The translations under genes and the position numbers were made by a program. This document shows, in pieces, positions 42,175 to 53,184 of a stretch of DNA of 64,000 nucleotides (position 1 is its first letter; every line of letters begins with the position of its first letter). The notes beneath the pieces were generated by a model that was not told the DNA's origin, did no database searches, and was given only the letters and a program-made list of their open reading frames with translations. The DNA is taken from positions 64,719,925 to 64,783,924 of the forward strand of contig NC_083885.1 of NCBI RefSeq assembly GCF_032452875.1, in the 5' to 3' direction. The DNA comes from Bos javanicus (Eukaryota > Chordata > Mammalia > Artiodactyla > Bovidae).

Positions 42175-42440
42175 GCTGGAGCCGGGCACACAGGACTCTG
42201 CTCTCGTAGGGTCTCCAGAACTGGTGGACTTGTAGGGACGAAACGTGGAATGGTGGCTACCAGGAGGAGGGGTAGGGGAACGGGAGGCTCAGCTTCCGGG
42301 TGGGACGAAGGAGAATTGGACACTGGGTCACAGCGCAGGCCACTCAACGTGCTGAGTGTACTGATGCTCTGCCTGTGCACGCAGAAGTGGTTCAGATTGT
42401 CTGCTGTGTCATATTTTACAACAATAGGAAAATGTGTAAC
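42175..42440 (+). mobile_element. Old L1 fragment, right part
   Basis: 'gtagggacgaaacgtggaat', 'actgatgctctgcctgtgca', 'tcatattttacaacaatagg' resemble the tail of an old L1. AT-rich text follows to 42584. Confidence 0.55.
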
Positions 42441-42584
42441 GTTAGAAAACAGCGTAGACTACGTCATTCGTAGTCTTAGACAGATATTGAATAGATACTG
42501 AAACAACAGCATTTTTAATATTTATATTATGAAATAATAATAGATATTTAAGATAAATGTTTACTCGTAACAACTTTTTTACGT

Positions 42585-42670
42585 TTAATTAACTTTTACT
42601 GGAGTAGAGTTGATTTACAGTGTGGCGTTAGTTTCTGCTGTACGGCAAAGTGAAACAGCTGTATGTGTGT
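42585..42670 (-). mobile_element. L1 LINE 3' end, left part
   Basis: Antisense 'ctggagtagagttgatttac', 'ctgctgtacggcaaagtgaa'. Split by the Bov-tA at 42671. Confidence 0.8.
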
Positions 42671-42877
42671 GTGCTCAGTCGCTCAGTCGTGTCCGACTCT
42701 CTGCGGCCGCATGGACTGCAGCCAACCAGTCTCCTCTGTCCATGGGCTTCTCCAGGCAAGGATACTGGAGTGGGTTGTCAGGCCCTTCTCCAGGAGATCT
42801 TCCTGACCCAGGGACGGAACCCTGGTCTCCTGCATTGCAGGAGGATTCTTTACCATTTGAGCCACCAAGGAAGCCCA
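42671..42877 (-). mobile_element. Bov-tA SINE nested in L1
   Basis: Antisense full-length copy from 'tgctcagtcgctcagtcgtg' to 'ttgagccaccaaggaagccc'. Confidence 0.93.
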
Positions 42878-43012
42878 CGAATTAGCTCTACATATACAAA
42901 TAACTCCTGTTTTTTAGTTTCCTTCCCATCTGGGTCACCACAGAGGACTGATTAGAGTTCCCTGTGCTGTACAGTGGGTTCTCATCAGTTATTGATTTTA
43001 TAAAAATGTTTA
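42878..43012 (-). mobile_element. L1 LINE 3' end, right part
   Basis: 'tcccatctgggtcaccacag', 'agttccctgtgctgtacagt' continue the antisense L1. Confidence 0.78.
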
Positions 43013-43014
43013 AA

Positions 43015-43310
43015 CCTCTACGTGAATATTCACAGCAGCCCTATTTGTAATAGTTCCAAACTGGAAATAATACAAACGCCCTTTCAACAGTCCGAGGAGT
43101 CAATAAACTCTAGGGCATCGACACGGGGGAATACTACTTGGCGGTAGAAAGGAGCAGACTGTTGGGATAAGTCAACAATTGGAACCATTTCCAGGGCGTT
43201 ATGGTGAGTGGAAGGAGCCAGACTCGGGGCTGCCCGCTGTCTGATCCTATTTACACAACATTCTTGAAAAAGCAAAACCACAGGGCTGGGGAAAAGACCC
43301 TAGGGGTGTA
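43015..43310 (+). mobile_element. Old L1 fragment
   Basis: Sense: 'cagcagccctatttgtaata', 'ccaaactggaaataatacaa', 'ccagactcggggctgcccgc'. Confidence 0.65.
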
Positions 43311-43349
43311 GGAGACCTGAAACTAAAAAGGGAGCCCTAAGGGGGTTCA

Positions 43350-43570
43350 AATGGACTTCCCAGGTGGCTAGTGGTCAAGAGCCGGCCTGCCAGCGCAGGA
43401 GACAGAAGAGACGCAGGTTCCACCCCTGGGCCGGGAAGAGCCCTGGAGGAGGGCACGGCAACCCACTCCAGGAGTCTTGCCTGGAGAAGCCCACGGACAG
43501 AGGGGCCTGCGGTCTACAGTGCATGGGGTCGAAGAGAGTTGGGCATGACCGAAGCAACTCAGCACACAAG
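43350..43570 (+). mobile_element. Bov-tA SINE
   Basis: Sense copy 'ggacttcccaggtggctagt' to 'gaagcaactcagcacacaag'. The B-box is decayed (GGTTCCACCC). Confidence 0.9.
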
Positions 43571-43684
43571 GAGCTTCAGGGACGACAAAGGACAGTTAGG
43601 TCTGTTTCCCGTCTCTGCTGGGGGTCACACGAGCCCACCGCTGGGTTGAAGCTCGGAGAACCCAACACCAAAACACGTCTGTTG

Positions 43685-43800
43685 TCTTCTGTTTGACGGG
43701 AGCATAGCTGGTTTACTGTGGTGCGTTGGTTTCGGGGGTACAGCGCAGTGATTCAGTGGTACGTTCCCGTACATTCTTCTGAGCATTCTTTTCAGAGCGT
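43685..43800 (-). mobile_element. L1 LINE 3' fragment
   Basis: Antisense 'tgacgggagcatagctggtt', 'gtacagcgcagtgattcagt'. Divergent. Confidence 0.6.
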
Positions 43801-44398
43801 TCCCTCCTGGACCAGCCCTCCCCACCCCGTGTCCCTGCCGACCGTTTCCCTGCGGCCCCCGCAGAGCTCAGCCTTGGCGCCCGAGCCCCTGAGGGCAGGG
43901 ACCCTCCTCTCTTATCAGGATGAGATTAGAAGCCAGTAAAAGTGAAATGTGCGTCACTGCCCCTTTCATGTACAGTCACCCGGTTCCCAGCCGAGGGGTG
44001 GGGCGGGGGGATGTTTTTCCCCAGGGGCCCCGGGCAGAGTCTGGAGACTTCACTTGTCACAGCAGGAGGATGGCGTGCTATCGCCTCCAGGCGTCCGAGG
44101 CGTTGAGGGAGACTGGACCACATCCTGAGCGCCCTGGACACTTCCAGGCGTCCGTGTGCCCCACTTGAGCAAACCCATGCTCTGGCGAGGACTGTCCTTC
44201 CACAGGACACAGCTTTGCATCCCGGCCTCGAAATGTGAGATGTGACCGCAGGAGAGCTGGCTGTGCCTGGGGGTGCAGGGAGCGGGGGGAGGCGGCCCTT
44301 GGAGACCCACCTCGAGCCTGCATCTGCTGCGTTGACCACCATGAAGGGAGGAGAGAGGTGGCCCACCCCGGGAAGTCAGGACACACCAGCCATCGAGA
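43801..44398. other. Unique GC-moderate stretch
   Basis: No gene or repeat supported. Overlapping frames of 80-146 codons lie on both strands. Confidence 0.45.
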
Positions 44399-44411
44399 GC
44401 ATCTAGGGACA

Positions 44412-44581
44412 ATCCAGTTCAGTTCAGTTGCTCATTCATGTCTGACTCTTTGCGACCCCATGGACCGCAGCATGCCAGGCCTCCCTGTCCATCACCAACT
44501 CTCAGAGCTTACTCAAACTCATGTCCATTGAGTCGGTGATACCATCCAACCATCTTGTCCTCTGTTGCCCCGTCTCCTCCC
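44412..44581 (-). mobile_element. BovB 3' end with perfect 13-bp TSD
   Basis: A 170-bp 5'-truncated antisense BovB terminus. GCATCTAGGGACA is perfectly duplicated at 44399-44411 and 44582-44594. Confidence 0.95.
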
Positions 44582-44764
44582 GCATCTAGGGACACACTCG
44601 GCAGATACCTGTGGCCTCAGTGTCTGCACGGCCTGAAGACAGACAGGCCTGGCCAAGTCGGGTGGGCCCCAGGAAGCCTCTTCCTCCCTGGGCCTTGCCC
44701 CTCAGGCTAGGGGAGATTCCATGCTGAGTGGTCAGGTTCAGCTTTTGCCTGGTGATGGGACTTT

Positions 44765-44972
44765 TTTTTTTTCCCCCTTTTCAATTGAAGTATTGTTGAT
44801 TCTCAATGTTGGGTCAGTTTCAGGTGAATAGCAAAGTGATTCAGTTAGAGACACACACACACACACACATATATTTTTTTTTCACATTTTTTTCTATTAC
44901 AGGTTAGGACAATATGTTGAATACAGTTTCCTATTCTATACAGCAGGTCCTGTTGGTTATCTATTTTATATA
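44765..44972 (-). mobile_element. L1 LINE 3' end, first part
   Basis: Antisense: 'attgaagtattgttgattct', 'gtgaatagcaaagtgattca', an AC run at 44852-44869, 'ctattctatacagcaggtcc'. Confidence 0.85.
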
Positions 44973-44973
44973 T

Positions 44974-45143
44974 TGTTGTTCAGTTGTGTCTGACTCTTTT
45001 CGACCCCATGGACTATGGAATGCCAGGCTTCCCTGTTCTTCCCTGTCTCCCAGGGTTTGCTCAAACTCACGTCCATGGAGTCAGTGATGCCATCCAACCG
45101 TCTCATCCTCTGATGCCCCCTTGTCCTCCTGCCCTCAATCTAG
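44974..45143 (-). mobile_element. BovB LINE 3' end nested in L1
   Basis: 'attgttgttcagttgtgtct' to 'gtcctcctgccctcaatcta'. About 170 bp, 5' truncated. Confidence 0.9.
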
Positions 45144-45810
45144 TGGTGTGTATATATTAATCCCAAACTCCTAGTTTATTCCTCTCCCCGCAGTCCCTTT
45201 CCCCTTTGGTAACCACAGGTTTGTTTTCTGTGCCTGTGAGTCTGTTTCCACTTTGTAGATAAGTTTATTCGTGTCATTGTTTAGATTACATATGTAAGTG
45301 ATATCGAATGGTATTTGTCTTTCTCTGTCTGACTTAACTGCACTTAAGTGTGATCATCTCCGGGCCCATCCACGTTGCTGCACGTGGCATTATTTTATTC
45401 TTTTTCATGGCTGAGTAATATTCCATTGTATACATGCACCACATCTTCTTTATCCATTCCTCTGCCAGTGGACACTTATGTGCTTCCTTGTCTTGACTGC
45501 GTGAATACTGCTGCTGTGCACACAGGGCCGCATGTGTACTCCCGATTTATAATTTTGTCCAGATGTATACCCGGGAGTGGGATTGCAGTGTCATACGGTA
45601 GCTCCAGTTTTAGCTTTTTAAGGAACATCCACACTGTTCTCCATACTGACTGCACCAATTTCCATTCCCACCAACAGTGTAAGAGGGTTCCCTTTTCTCT
45701 ACACCCTCCCCAGCATTGTTTATTTGTAGACTTTTTGGTGATGGCCCTTCTGACTGGTGTGAGGTGATACCTCATTGTAGTTTTGATTTGCATTTCCCTA
45801 GCAACTAGCA
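45144..45810 (-). mobile_element. L1 LINE 3' region, second part
   Basis: Continues the antisense L1 into late ORF2: 'ttcatggctgagtaatattc', 'ccaccaacagtgtaagaggg', 'tttgatttgcatttccctag'. Confidence 0.9.
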
Positions 45811-46084
45811 CAGAGAAGGCAATGGCACCCCAGTCCAGTACTCTTGCCTGGAAAATCCCATGGATGGAGGAGTCTGGTAGGCTGCAGTCCATGGGGTCAC
45901 TAAGAGTTGGACATGACTGAGCAACTTCCCTTTCACTTTTCCCTTTCATGAATTGGAGAAGGAAATGGCAACCCACTCCAGTGTTCTTGCCTGGAGAATC
46001 CCAGGGACGGGGGAGCCTGGTGGGCCACCGTCTATGGGGTCGCACAGAGTCGGACACGACTGAATCGACTTAGCAGCAGCAGCA
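45811..46084 (+). mobile_element. Bov-A2 SINE with 10-bp TSD, nested in L1
   Basis: Full-length dimer. GCAACTAGCA is duplicated at 45801-45810 and 46085-46094. Confidence 0.95.
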
Positions 46085-46094
46085 GCAACTAGCA

Positions 46095-46312
46095 GGGCTT
46101 CCCAGGGGGCACTAGTGGTGAAGAGCCTGCCTGCCAGTCAGGAGACGAAAGAGGTGAAGGTTCAATCCCTGGGTCGGGAAGATCCCCTGGAGGGGGCATG
46201 GCCACCCACTGCAGTGTTCTGGCCTAGAGAATCCCATGGACAGAAGACCCTCGTGGGCTACAGTCCATGGGGTCGCAGAGAGTCGGATACGACTGAATCA
46301 TCTTTGCACACA
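46095..46312 (+). mobile_element. Bov-tA SINE adjacent to Bov-A2
   Basis: Sense copy from 'gggcttcccagggggcacta' to 'gaatcatctttgcacacac'. It lies directly beside the Bov-A2, so the L1 took two SINE insertions at almost one site. Confidence 0.92.
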
Positions 46313-46321
46313 CATGCACAC

Positions 46322-46442
46322 AGAGTAATTACTGGCACTGAGCATTTTTCACGTGCCTGTTGGTCATCTGCATGTCTTCTTTGGAGAGATGTCTGTTTAG
46401 GGCTTATTTTCCAGTTGTCTGTTTCAGTATTTAGCATGCATG
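46322..46442 (-). mobile_element. L1 LINE fragment, third part
   Basis: 'gagcatttttcacgtgcctg', 'gtcttctttggagagatgtc' finish the antisense L1. Confidence 0.82.
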
Positions 46443-46886
46443 GACTGTTGGGCAACGTGACATTCGAGCTTCATCCCCTTGGGCCCCGTGGGCTGGGGTC
46501 AGAATATTTCTTCCCTCTGAGTCTTCTTTCCCGTTCCGCACTGGATGAAGCCCCTGGTCCCTAGACCTAGGTGCTGTGTGTGTGGACAACAGTGTTTAGT
46601 GGGAGAGAGGGCCCTAGCTTCCTTTCCTAAACTGGTTATAGGAACCCGCAGGGTCCCCGCCTCCTGGTGTGCACACCCTCCCCAGTGAGTGTCACTGGGA
46701 CTCGGGACTTGGCTCTGACTTCCATGATTGTGTCTCATCCCCTAAGCTTCTGTCCTGCCGGCAGACTGGCTCTGGTTTCTCTCCGTTTCTCATACACTGG
46801 CCATATCGGCAGAACTCAAATGGCCAAGGAGCCACGGGTGGCCCCCAGTCAACAGCCAGTGAGAAGCTGGCCCTCCGTCCTGTGGA
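46443..46886. other. Unique stretch
   Basis: No gene or repeat recognised. Confidence 0.45.
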
Positions 46887-47098
46887 AATGAAAGTGTTAG
46901 TCGCTCAGTCGTGTCTGACTCTCTGCGACCCCACGGACTGTAGCCCGCCAGGCTCCTCTGTCCATGGGATTCTCCAGGCAAAAATACTGCAGTGGGTTGC
47001 CATTCCCTTCTCCAGGGGATTTTCCCCACCCAGGGATCGAACCCGGGTCTCCCACACTGTGGGCAGACGCTTTGCTGTCTGAGCCACCAGGGAAACCA
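46887..47098 (-). mobile_element. Bov-tA SINE
   Basis: Antisense full-length copy with intact antisense B-box (GGATCGAACC near 47034). Confidence 0.94.
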
Positions 47099-47139
47099 TC
47101 CTCAGTCCTGTAGTCCCAAGGAGACAGGTTCTGCCGACC

Positions 47140-47345
47140 CCCTGAGTGAGCTTGGAATCACGTCCGCCCCCCGTCGGAGCCTCCAGTGGGAAACAGCCCT
47201 GCTGTCACCTGGATCACGTCCTGCTGAGACTGAGCAGAGGGCCCAGCTCAGCCACGCCTGCATTCCTGACCCACAGAAATGGTCATTTTTCAGCCACTAA
47301 GCTTGTGGTTATTGCAACACAACAATGGAACACTAATGCACTCAC
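47140..47345 (+). repeat. MaLR-type LTR 3' part
   Basis: 'ggagcctccagtgggaaaca', 'gccactaagcttgtggttat', 'caatggaacactaatgcac' resemble the 3' end of an old MaLR LTR in sense. Confidence 0.5.
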
Positions 47346-47395
47346 CGCCACCGCCACCCCAAGAGAAAACAAGCAGTGTTACTACTATATGTCGT

Positions 47396-47430
47396 GTTCA
47401 GTCACCAAGTCGAGACCCCCATGGACTGCT
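47396..47430 (-). mobile_element. BovB/Bov-tA terminal scrap
   Basis: 'gttcagtcaccaagtcgaga' plus 'ccccatggactgc': about 35 bp only. Confidence 0.5.
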
Positions 47431-47479
47431 ATACGTACGCATGTGTATTTCTACATGAAGTTGCAAAGTAAGAAAAATG

Positions 47480-47912
47480 AGATTCCTCCCATGTTTCCCC
47501 CCCAGGAACACAAGGTGTCTTTATAATCAGAGTGCAAGAGACCTTGTTAAACATGACCCCAAACCATCAGCATAAAGATGTCAATTCATGAATATGCCAC
47601 AGTTAGTTTGAAAATGTGAGTACCCGGCAGGGCCAGGGCAGAGAGGAACCCGCCATAAACAAAGGGGGTGACGAGTCTCTCGAGGGCCACCCAGTGGTGA
47701 CAGGACCCAGCCCACAGCCCTGGGTGATCTGAAGTTTGTGGGGCAAAGAGGACATGCTCTCTTGTGGGCAGTGAGGGCCACAGAATTTCCTCTTCAGGGG
47801 AACTTGGAGGAGGCAATGTTTTGTGAGAGGTAGGAGGTTAGGAATACATCTTGAAACTTCATTTGCTTTACCTTCTTGACTCGAATGCCTAGTTCTTGTG
47901 AGAGAAGAAAAC
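47480..47912. other. Unique stretch
   Basis: No gene or repeat recognised. Frames of 66-117 codons on the minus strand lack domains. Confidence 0.45.
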
Positions 47913-47913
47913 A

Positions 47914-48040
47914 GAGACTTCCCTGGTGGTCTGATGGCCAAGGCTTCACCTTCCAATGCAGGGGGTGTGGGTTGGATCCCCGGCTGGGGACCTAAGATCC
48001 CACATGCCTCATGGCCAAAAAAACCAAAACATAAAACAGA
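47914..48040 (+). mobile_element. CHR-type SINE
   Basis: 'gagacttccctggtggtctg', 'gggttggatccccggctggg', 'cctcatggccaaaaaaacca'. Confidence 0.9.
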
Positions 48041-48104
48041 AGCAATGTTGTAACAAACTCAATAAAGACTTTAAGAATGGGCCACATCAAGAAAAAAAAA
48101 TTTT

Positions 48105-48180
48105 TTTCATAAAGATATTTTAAATAAAATATATTGTATTCGAATATTTAAAGATACTTTAAATAAAATATTTAAAAAGG
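48105..48180. repeat. Short AT-rich tandem duplication
   Basis: 'aaagatattttaaataaaat' and 'aaagatactttaaataaaat' are repeated about 37 bp apart, between two CHR SINEs. Confidence 0.7.
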
Positions 48181-48188
48181 AAGTGAAA

Positions 48189-48313
48189 CAGAAGGACATC
48201 CCTGGTGGCCTAGTGGTTAAGACTCAGCACTTTCACTGCTGAGGCTCAGGTTCAATCCCTGGTCGGGGAACAAAGGTCCCAGAAGCCCTGCTGCATGGCC
48301 AAAAAAAAGGAGA
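48189..48313 (+). mobile_element. CHR-type SINE
   Basis: 'aggacatccctggtggccta', 'aggttcaatccctggtcggg', 'tgctgcatggccaaaaaaaa'. Same orientation as the copy at 47914. Confidence 0.9.
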
Positions 48314-48582
48314 AAGAAAACCTAATATTATTACTGTGTGTATATATATTTCTACATGAAATGTCAAGGTACGAAAAATTAGACTCTCCCCTCCCCCATT
48401 GTTTTATACTTTTCATTTAACTCGGGGATATTTTTTCCGGAAATGAGAGTGGAGGGCATTTATGGATCACTAATTATGTGCCAGGCATTGCCATCTCCAT
48501 CGGGGACTCAAAGCCATTACATTAGAAAATGAAAGACCAGATTCTCAGCCTTTCAAAAATCCGGGAATAATTACAGCCGGTG

Positions 48583-48596
48583 GTCTCCGTGGAAAC
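48583..48596 (+). promoter_or_regulatory. Weak X-box-like site
   Basis: GTCTCCGTGGAAAC retains a good right half but has a degraded left half and centre. Included because a stronger site lies 380 bp away. Confidence 0.3.
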
Positions 48597-48960
48597 AATC
48601 AGCAAAACAATCTTAATGGACTCGAACACCTTTTTTTTCCGGCACCATTTTGAAAAGGGCATCTCTTGAATAATGAGCATATTGTGTTGTTTCTGAGAGA
48701 CCCATCTCCTTTTGCTATTCATTAAATGGCAAGTTGCATACATACACACGGACTGGGCGCCCGACCGGCCTTCATCATGAATTTGGGGAGTTTTTAATGT
48801 CACAGCTTGGGCCCAGGTCCCTTGTATATACACCTGGTGTGGCCTCCACTCGGGAGGAATTTCAACCCCACTCCCGCCAAAGTCTCATCTTATTTGGGGC
48901 GTTTTATCAGCTCAGAGCATCCCTAACTTGTTGACAGTATGTCAGCAGCGGAGGCGCTCT

Positions 48961-48974
48961 GTCTCCATGGCAAC
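48961..48974 (-). promoter_or_regulatory. RFX X-box, minus orientation
   Basis: GTCTCCATGGCAAC reads GTTGCCATGGAGAC on the minus strand, a good RFX match. The flanks do not share the cassette's extra blocks, so it may be an independent site. Confidence 0.6.
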
Positions 48975-49689
48975 CCCCATTAGCCTCAGGTGCCCGTCTG
49001 CCCTCGGCTTCCAGGTGCCCTCTCCCGTGAACCGAGCCGCCTTTACACCATGCCCGCCTGCTCGCCCTCCTGGAAACTCTGCCCTCGCCTGGCGTGTTCA
49101 GCTAAGGACAGCGGCGTCACTGGATGACTCAGAAACACACGGTTTTCTCTACCCGCAGTTTGCCTCTGATGGAATCGATCCCCTTAGGAGATAAACACCT
49201 TTGAGGGACAGTGGGAATCTTGCTTCAGCTGTGTCGTAACCTCAGCGTGATGTTTTTCTGTTAAAAATAACTTCCCTCCACCCTGACCCCCTGCCCCGAA
49301 CTTTCCACAGTTTTTGCGCAAGTTTGAGCTTTAAATCAATCAGTGTACAACCTGCCAGGTTCTTGCCGCCTCTGGGTTCAGAAAGCTATTGATCTTCTTC
49401 CCTGGTTTGCGGAATTGATCTTACATCTTGGTTGTTCTATGGAGTATTTTGTCTCTCGAGGCCGTCCCTGTCCTGAAATTGGGGCTTTCCTTCCGTCTTT
49501 ACCCTAATGATCCGTACCTGTAGATAGCCATCTCATCCCCTTTTAATTCTTGCCCTTAATTTTCATCGCAAAATGAACTCACACACGCTGTTTGCTTTTT
49601 GAGTCAAATAACATTGATCTGTGTGTCTGTGAAACAAACAAGGGGAAACGGAAAAATCTTTCATCATGGCAGAGGAGCAACCAAATATT

Positions 49690-50155
49690 TGAAAGACTGT
49701 TTTCAAACACAGATGGACCTAGAGATTGTCACACCGAGTGAAGGTAGTCAAACAGAGAAAGACAAATACGTGATATTGCTTATGTGTGAAATTTTTTAAT
49801 GGTACAAGTGAATCTACTTAGAGAACATAAACAGAGTCACAGATGCAGAAAACAAACTTATGATTACCAAAGCGGAAAGTGGTGGTTATTTCGGGGTGGC
49901 GGGTGGGGGGGGGGGGGGACAGAATAAACTAGGAGTTTGGCATTGACATATACACACTCTATAAATAGAATAGATAACTAATAAGGAGCTACTGTACAGC
50001 ACAGGAAACTCTCCTCTGTAATGACCTTTATGGGAAAAGAATCTTAAAAAGAGTGGATTTATGTTTATGTATAATTGATTCATTTTGCTGTACAGAAGAC
50101 AGGAACACAGCATTGTAAATCAACTATACTCCCATAAAAATTTGAAGGGGGGGAA
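49690..50155 (+). mobile_element. L1 LINE 3' region
   Basis: Sense: 'gatggacctagagattgtca', 'gacaaatacgtgatattgct', 'cagcacaggaaactctcctc', ending with an A-rich stretch. A run of 14 G is at 49905-49918. Confidence 0.82.
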
Positions 50156-51395
50156 AAAAAGATTATTTTCAGTCGTTTTCCTGGAGACCACCCGCATCCA
50201 GGGCTGGTTCAAAATGCAGAACACCCTGGGAAGCAAGGTCTCCGTCTCAAGCAGCCTTCCGCGCCTCCCCGCTCCGGTTCCTTTTGCCGTATTCTGTTGT
50301 TTTTTTGTCGCAGTCATCAGTGACTGAACTCATCTGGTTTGTTCCTTTGCTCGCTGGTTTATTGTCAGTGACCTGGGGACAGAATCGGGCCCCCCAACCC
50401 CCGAGTCCTGAAACGCTTGCCTATCTGATTCACCTCTGAGTTCCCAGGACCCGAAAGACGCCAGATTTTTGCTGTGCTCGGCATACATGTTTTGAGTGAA
50501 TATAGGATGTGTCAAAGGTTATCTCAAATATGCACGTGTCCTTTGGCCCAACAAACTGACTTATAGACTATATCCTGCAGGCGAACCTGAACCTCCGCCA
50601 AATACAATACAGACACGTTGCTTTTCTGTGGCTTTTCGGGAGCAGGGAAAAAGAACTGAAACAGCCCGCCGGGCCGTGGGTGGAGAAATCAATCCCGGGT
50701 GTCTGCACACCGGCCAGGATTCTACCGCACACCAAAGCAAGCAGAGAAGCGCTTAGTCCCGACAGGGAACCACGGGCTGTCGCACGGAGGACATGTGTAG
50801 AGAGAGTCTATACTGTCATGTTGTATGGTGTACAGATAAACGTACTCGTAGCCACACGTGAAGCTGTAATTGTGCACAGTTACGTATGCATAATGCCCTA
50901 AGAAATGTGGATGTGAAGCTCAGCGCTGGTAACACGGGAGAAGCTGGTGTTCTGGAAGCTGCCGCCACCCAGGGAAGGGAGAGGGGGAAGAAGCAGTGAG
51001 GGCGGGAGACAGATTTCTTTTTGTTCTGTCTGATGAGTGCTTTTGTGCTCTCTGCAAAATGAATCATTCAAGGAGCGAGCCTAACGGGAGACAGCTATTT
51101 GCATGTTAGCTGAAAGCTCCATCTTGCGAGGTGGGCGAGAGGCTAAGGTTTCTGTGATGTGTGCTGAGACTTTCCAAACTGTTGTCGCAGAGGCCAGAGA
51201 GAAAGAAAAAGATGAATGCACAGGATAAAAATTAAAGTTTTAAGCCATGAGGAAAAGGTAAATAGGATTTAGAAGGCGATCAAGGAACAGTTGGAAGATG
51301 AAAATTTTAAAGTAAGGAGCATGTTAAGATCCAAAAATATGCAATGGCTAGTGTAAGTCTCACAGAAGATAGAGAAGATGGTCTAAGAGATTACA
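50156..51395. promoter_or_regulatory. Candidate conserved non-coding stretch
   Basis: About 1.2 kb without recognised repeats, containing an octamer-like ATTTGCATG (51099). I see no supported gene. The regulatory interpretation rests on absence of repeats and motif content only. Confidence 0.35.
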
Positions 51396-51400
51396 AAACA

Positions 51401-51442
51401 TTGCTGCTGCTGCTGCTAAGTCACTTCAGTCATGTCCGACCC
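51401..51442 (-). mobile_element. Bov-A2 terminal scrap
   Basis: 'gctgctgctgctaagtcact' and 'tcagtcatgtccgaccctg': only about 40 bp of a Bov-A2 3' end. Confidence 0.75.
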
Positions 51443-51514
51443 TGAGGTTAAATAAGACCCAAATAAATGAAGAGATACATGAGGCTCAGATATTAGAACT
51501 CTTTTTGTAAATTT

Positions 51515-51760
51515 CAGAATATACATATTTTACTGAAGCATAGTTGACTTACAAAGTTTCAGGTGCACGGCAAGGTGATTCAGTTATGCATATACACGTA
51601 TATCATTTTTCAGATTTTTTTCCATTATAGGGTATTACAAGATACTGACGATAGTTCCCTGTGCTATACAGTAAATCTTTGTTGCTTGTTGCATATCTGT
51701 TTTTTTTTTTTTAATTTGAAATCTATTACTCTGTTCATACTAAGTCAAACAAGTGGGGTC
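51515..51760 (-). mobile_element. L1 LINE 3' end
   Basis: Antisense: 'tactgaagcatagttgactt', 'acggcaaggtgattcagtta', 'gttccctgtgctatacagta'. Confidence 0.85.
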
Positions 51761-52105
51761 AAAATGTCATAAATTTTTTTAGTTAGGCAAAAATGTATAA
51801 GTTTTCTAAGATATATATATTATACATGCTACTTATGTAATATGTATACAAAAGCTTTTCTACTATGCTTGATAAAGGCTAGAGAAAGAGCATCAAAAAG
51901 AAAGAAAGATGAAGAAATTGGAAAACGAACTAAATGAAATGAGAGCACTGAGCATGCACTAGAAAAAATGAAACAAACTAAGCAAAAGATCTAGAACTCT
52001 CGGCAACGTTAGGATGACGTTTCCTCAAGGTTGGTCTAACAATCCCAGTGCCATTTTTTTTTTTTTTTTTTTTTTTTAGGATCAACACATTGATTCTAAA
52101 GTTTA
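51761..52105. other. AT-rich stretch with 24-nt poly(T)
   Basis: T run at 52054-52077. A-rich purine text at 51880-51990 could be L1 derived. No gene. Confidence 0.4.
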
Positions 52106-52374
52106 TCTGAAATTATGGGAGGGAGGAATAAAGTAAGAGCTTGAGATTAATAGATATACACTACCATATAGAAAATAGATTAAAAAAAAACACCAAAGTA
52201 CCTACCATATAGCACAGGGAACTATTGACATATTCTGTATACTACAATAGCTATAATGGGAAAAGATCTGAAAATATATATACATTTATATATGCACACA
52301 CAAAGGCATTTATATGTAAATCTGAATCACTTGGCTATACACCTGAAACTAACACAACATTGTAAAGCAACTAT
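52106..52374 (+). mobile_element. L1 LINE 3' end
   Basis: 'taccatatagcacagggaac', 'ctgaatcacttggctataca', 'cctgaaactaacacaacatt'. A Bov-tA follows. Confidence 0.85.
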
Positions 52375-52555
52375 TTGTTGTTGTTGCTTAGTCACTAAGT
52401 TATGTCTGACTCTTTGGACCCCATGGACTGTAGCTCACCAGGCTCCTCTGTCCTTGGGATTTCCCAGGCAAGAATACTGGAGTGGGTTGCCATTTCCTTC
52501 TCCAGGAGATCTTCCCCACCCACGGCTCGAACCCAAGTCCCCTATACTTCAGCTA
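52375..52555 (-). mobile_element. Bov-tA SINE in L1 tail
   Basis: Antisense copy from 'ttgttgttgttgcttagtca' to 'aagtcccctatacttcagc', head truncated. 'aataaatcaataaatt' afterwards looks like the rest of the L1 tail. Confidence 0.9.
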
Positions 52556-52820
52556 CAAATAAATCAATAAATTTTGTATGGAATTACAAAGGATCTAGAA
52601 TTGGAAAAAATAAAATCCTTAAGAAAAACAAAACAAAACGGGAATTTAAGTTATCTGAGTTCAAGTCTTCATTAAATACATTCGCAAAATGGATAGCGCA
52701 AATGATGTAGAAGGATAATTATTGCAAAATTCCCTCACATCCTCCATCCACCAACTACTGAATTCTCCTCTTGTGAGGCAACCAAGGTAATCAGATTTTT
52801 GCTGTATGCCCACAGATTCT
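52556..52820. other. Mixed AT-rich stretch
   Basis: 52575-52640 may be L1 ORF2-derived ('tatggaattacaaaggatct'). Otherwise nothing recognised. Confidence 0.35.
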
Positions 52821-53036
52821 GGGCTTCCCTACAGGCTCAGCTGGTAAAGAATCCGCCTGTAATGCAGGAGACTTGAGTTCGATCCCTGGGTCGGGAAGGT
52901 CTCCTGGAGAAAGAAATGGCAGCCCACTCTAGTATTCTGGCCTGGAGAATCCCATGGACAGAAGAGCCTGGCAGGCTACAGTCCACGGGGTCGCAGAGAG
53001 TTGGGCATGATTGAGCAACTAGCACTTTCACTTGCA
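52821..53036 (+). mobile_element. Bov-tA SINE
   Basis: Sense full-length copy with an intact B-box (AGTTCGATCC near 52876). Confidence 0.93.
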
Positions 53037-53184
53037 CAGAGATACCACGTATGCAGAACAAGTATGTTTTCTCTTTTCATTTTTCCCACATTGACACAAG
53101 GCTTGATGCTCAGTCAAGTTTTGTGTTTTACTTTTTTTTTTTTTGCAGTTATGTATCTTAATGATTGGGCCATAACAGTTGCAC

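Larger units (their letters stand above)
48400..49560. promoter_or_regulatory. Candidate conserved non-coding element cluster
   Basis: About 1.15 kb with no recognised repeat in a region that is otherwise mostly repeats. It carries homeodomain-like cores ('actaattatgtg' 48470, 'aataattacag' 48567, 'ttcattaaatggc' 48719), an X-box on the minus strand at 48961 and a weaker one at 48583. No open frame is convincing. Conservation is inferred from texture only. Confidence 0.45.

Noticed and set aside
45795..45812. CCCTAGCAAC half X-box
   Set aside because: It is ordinary L1 text ('gcatttccctagcaac') and part of a target-site duplication, not a cassette.
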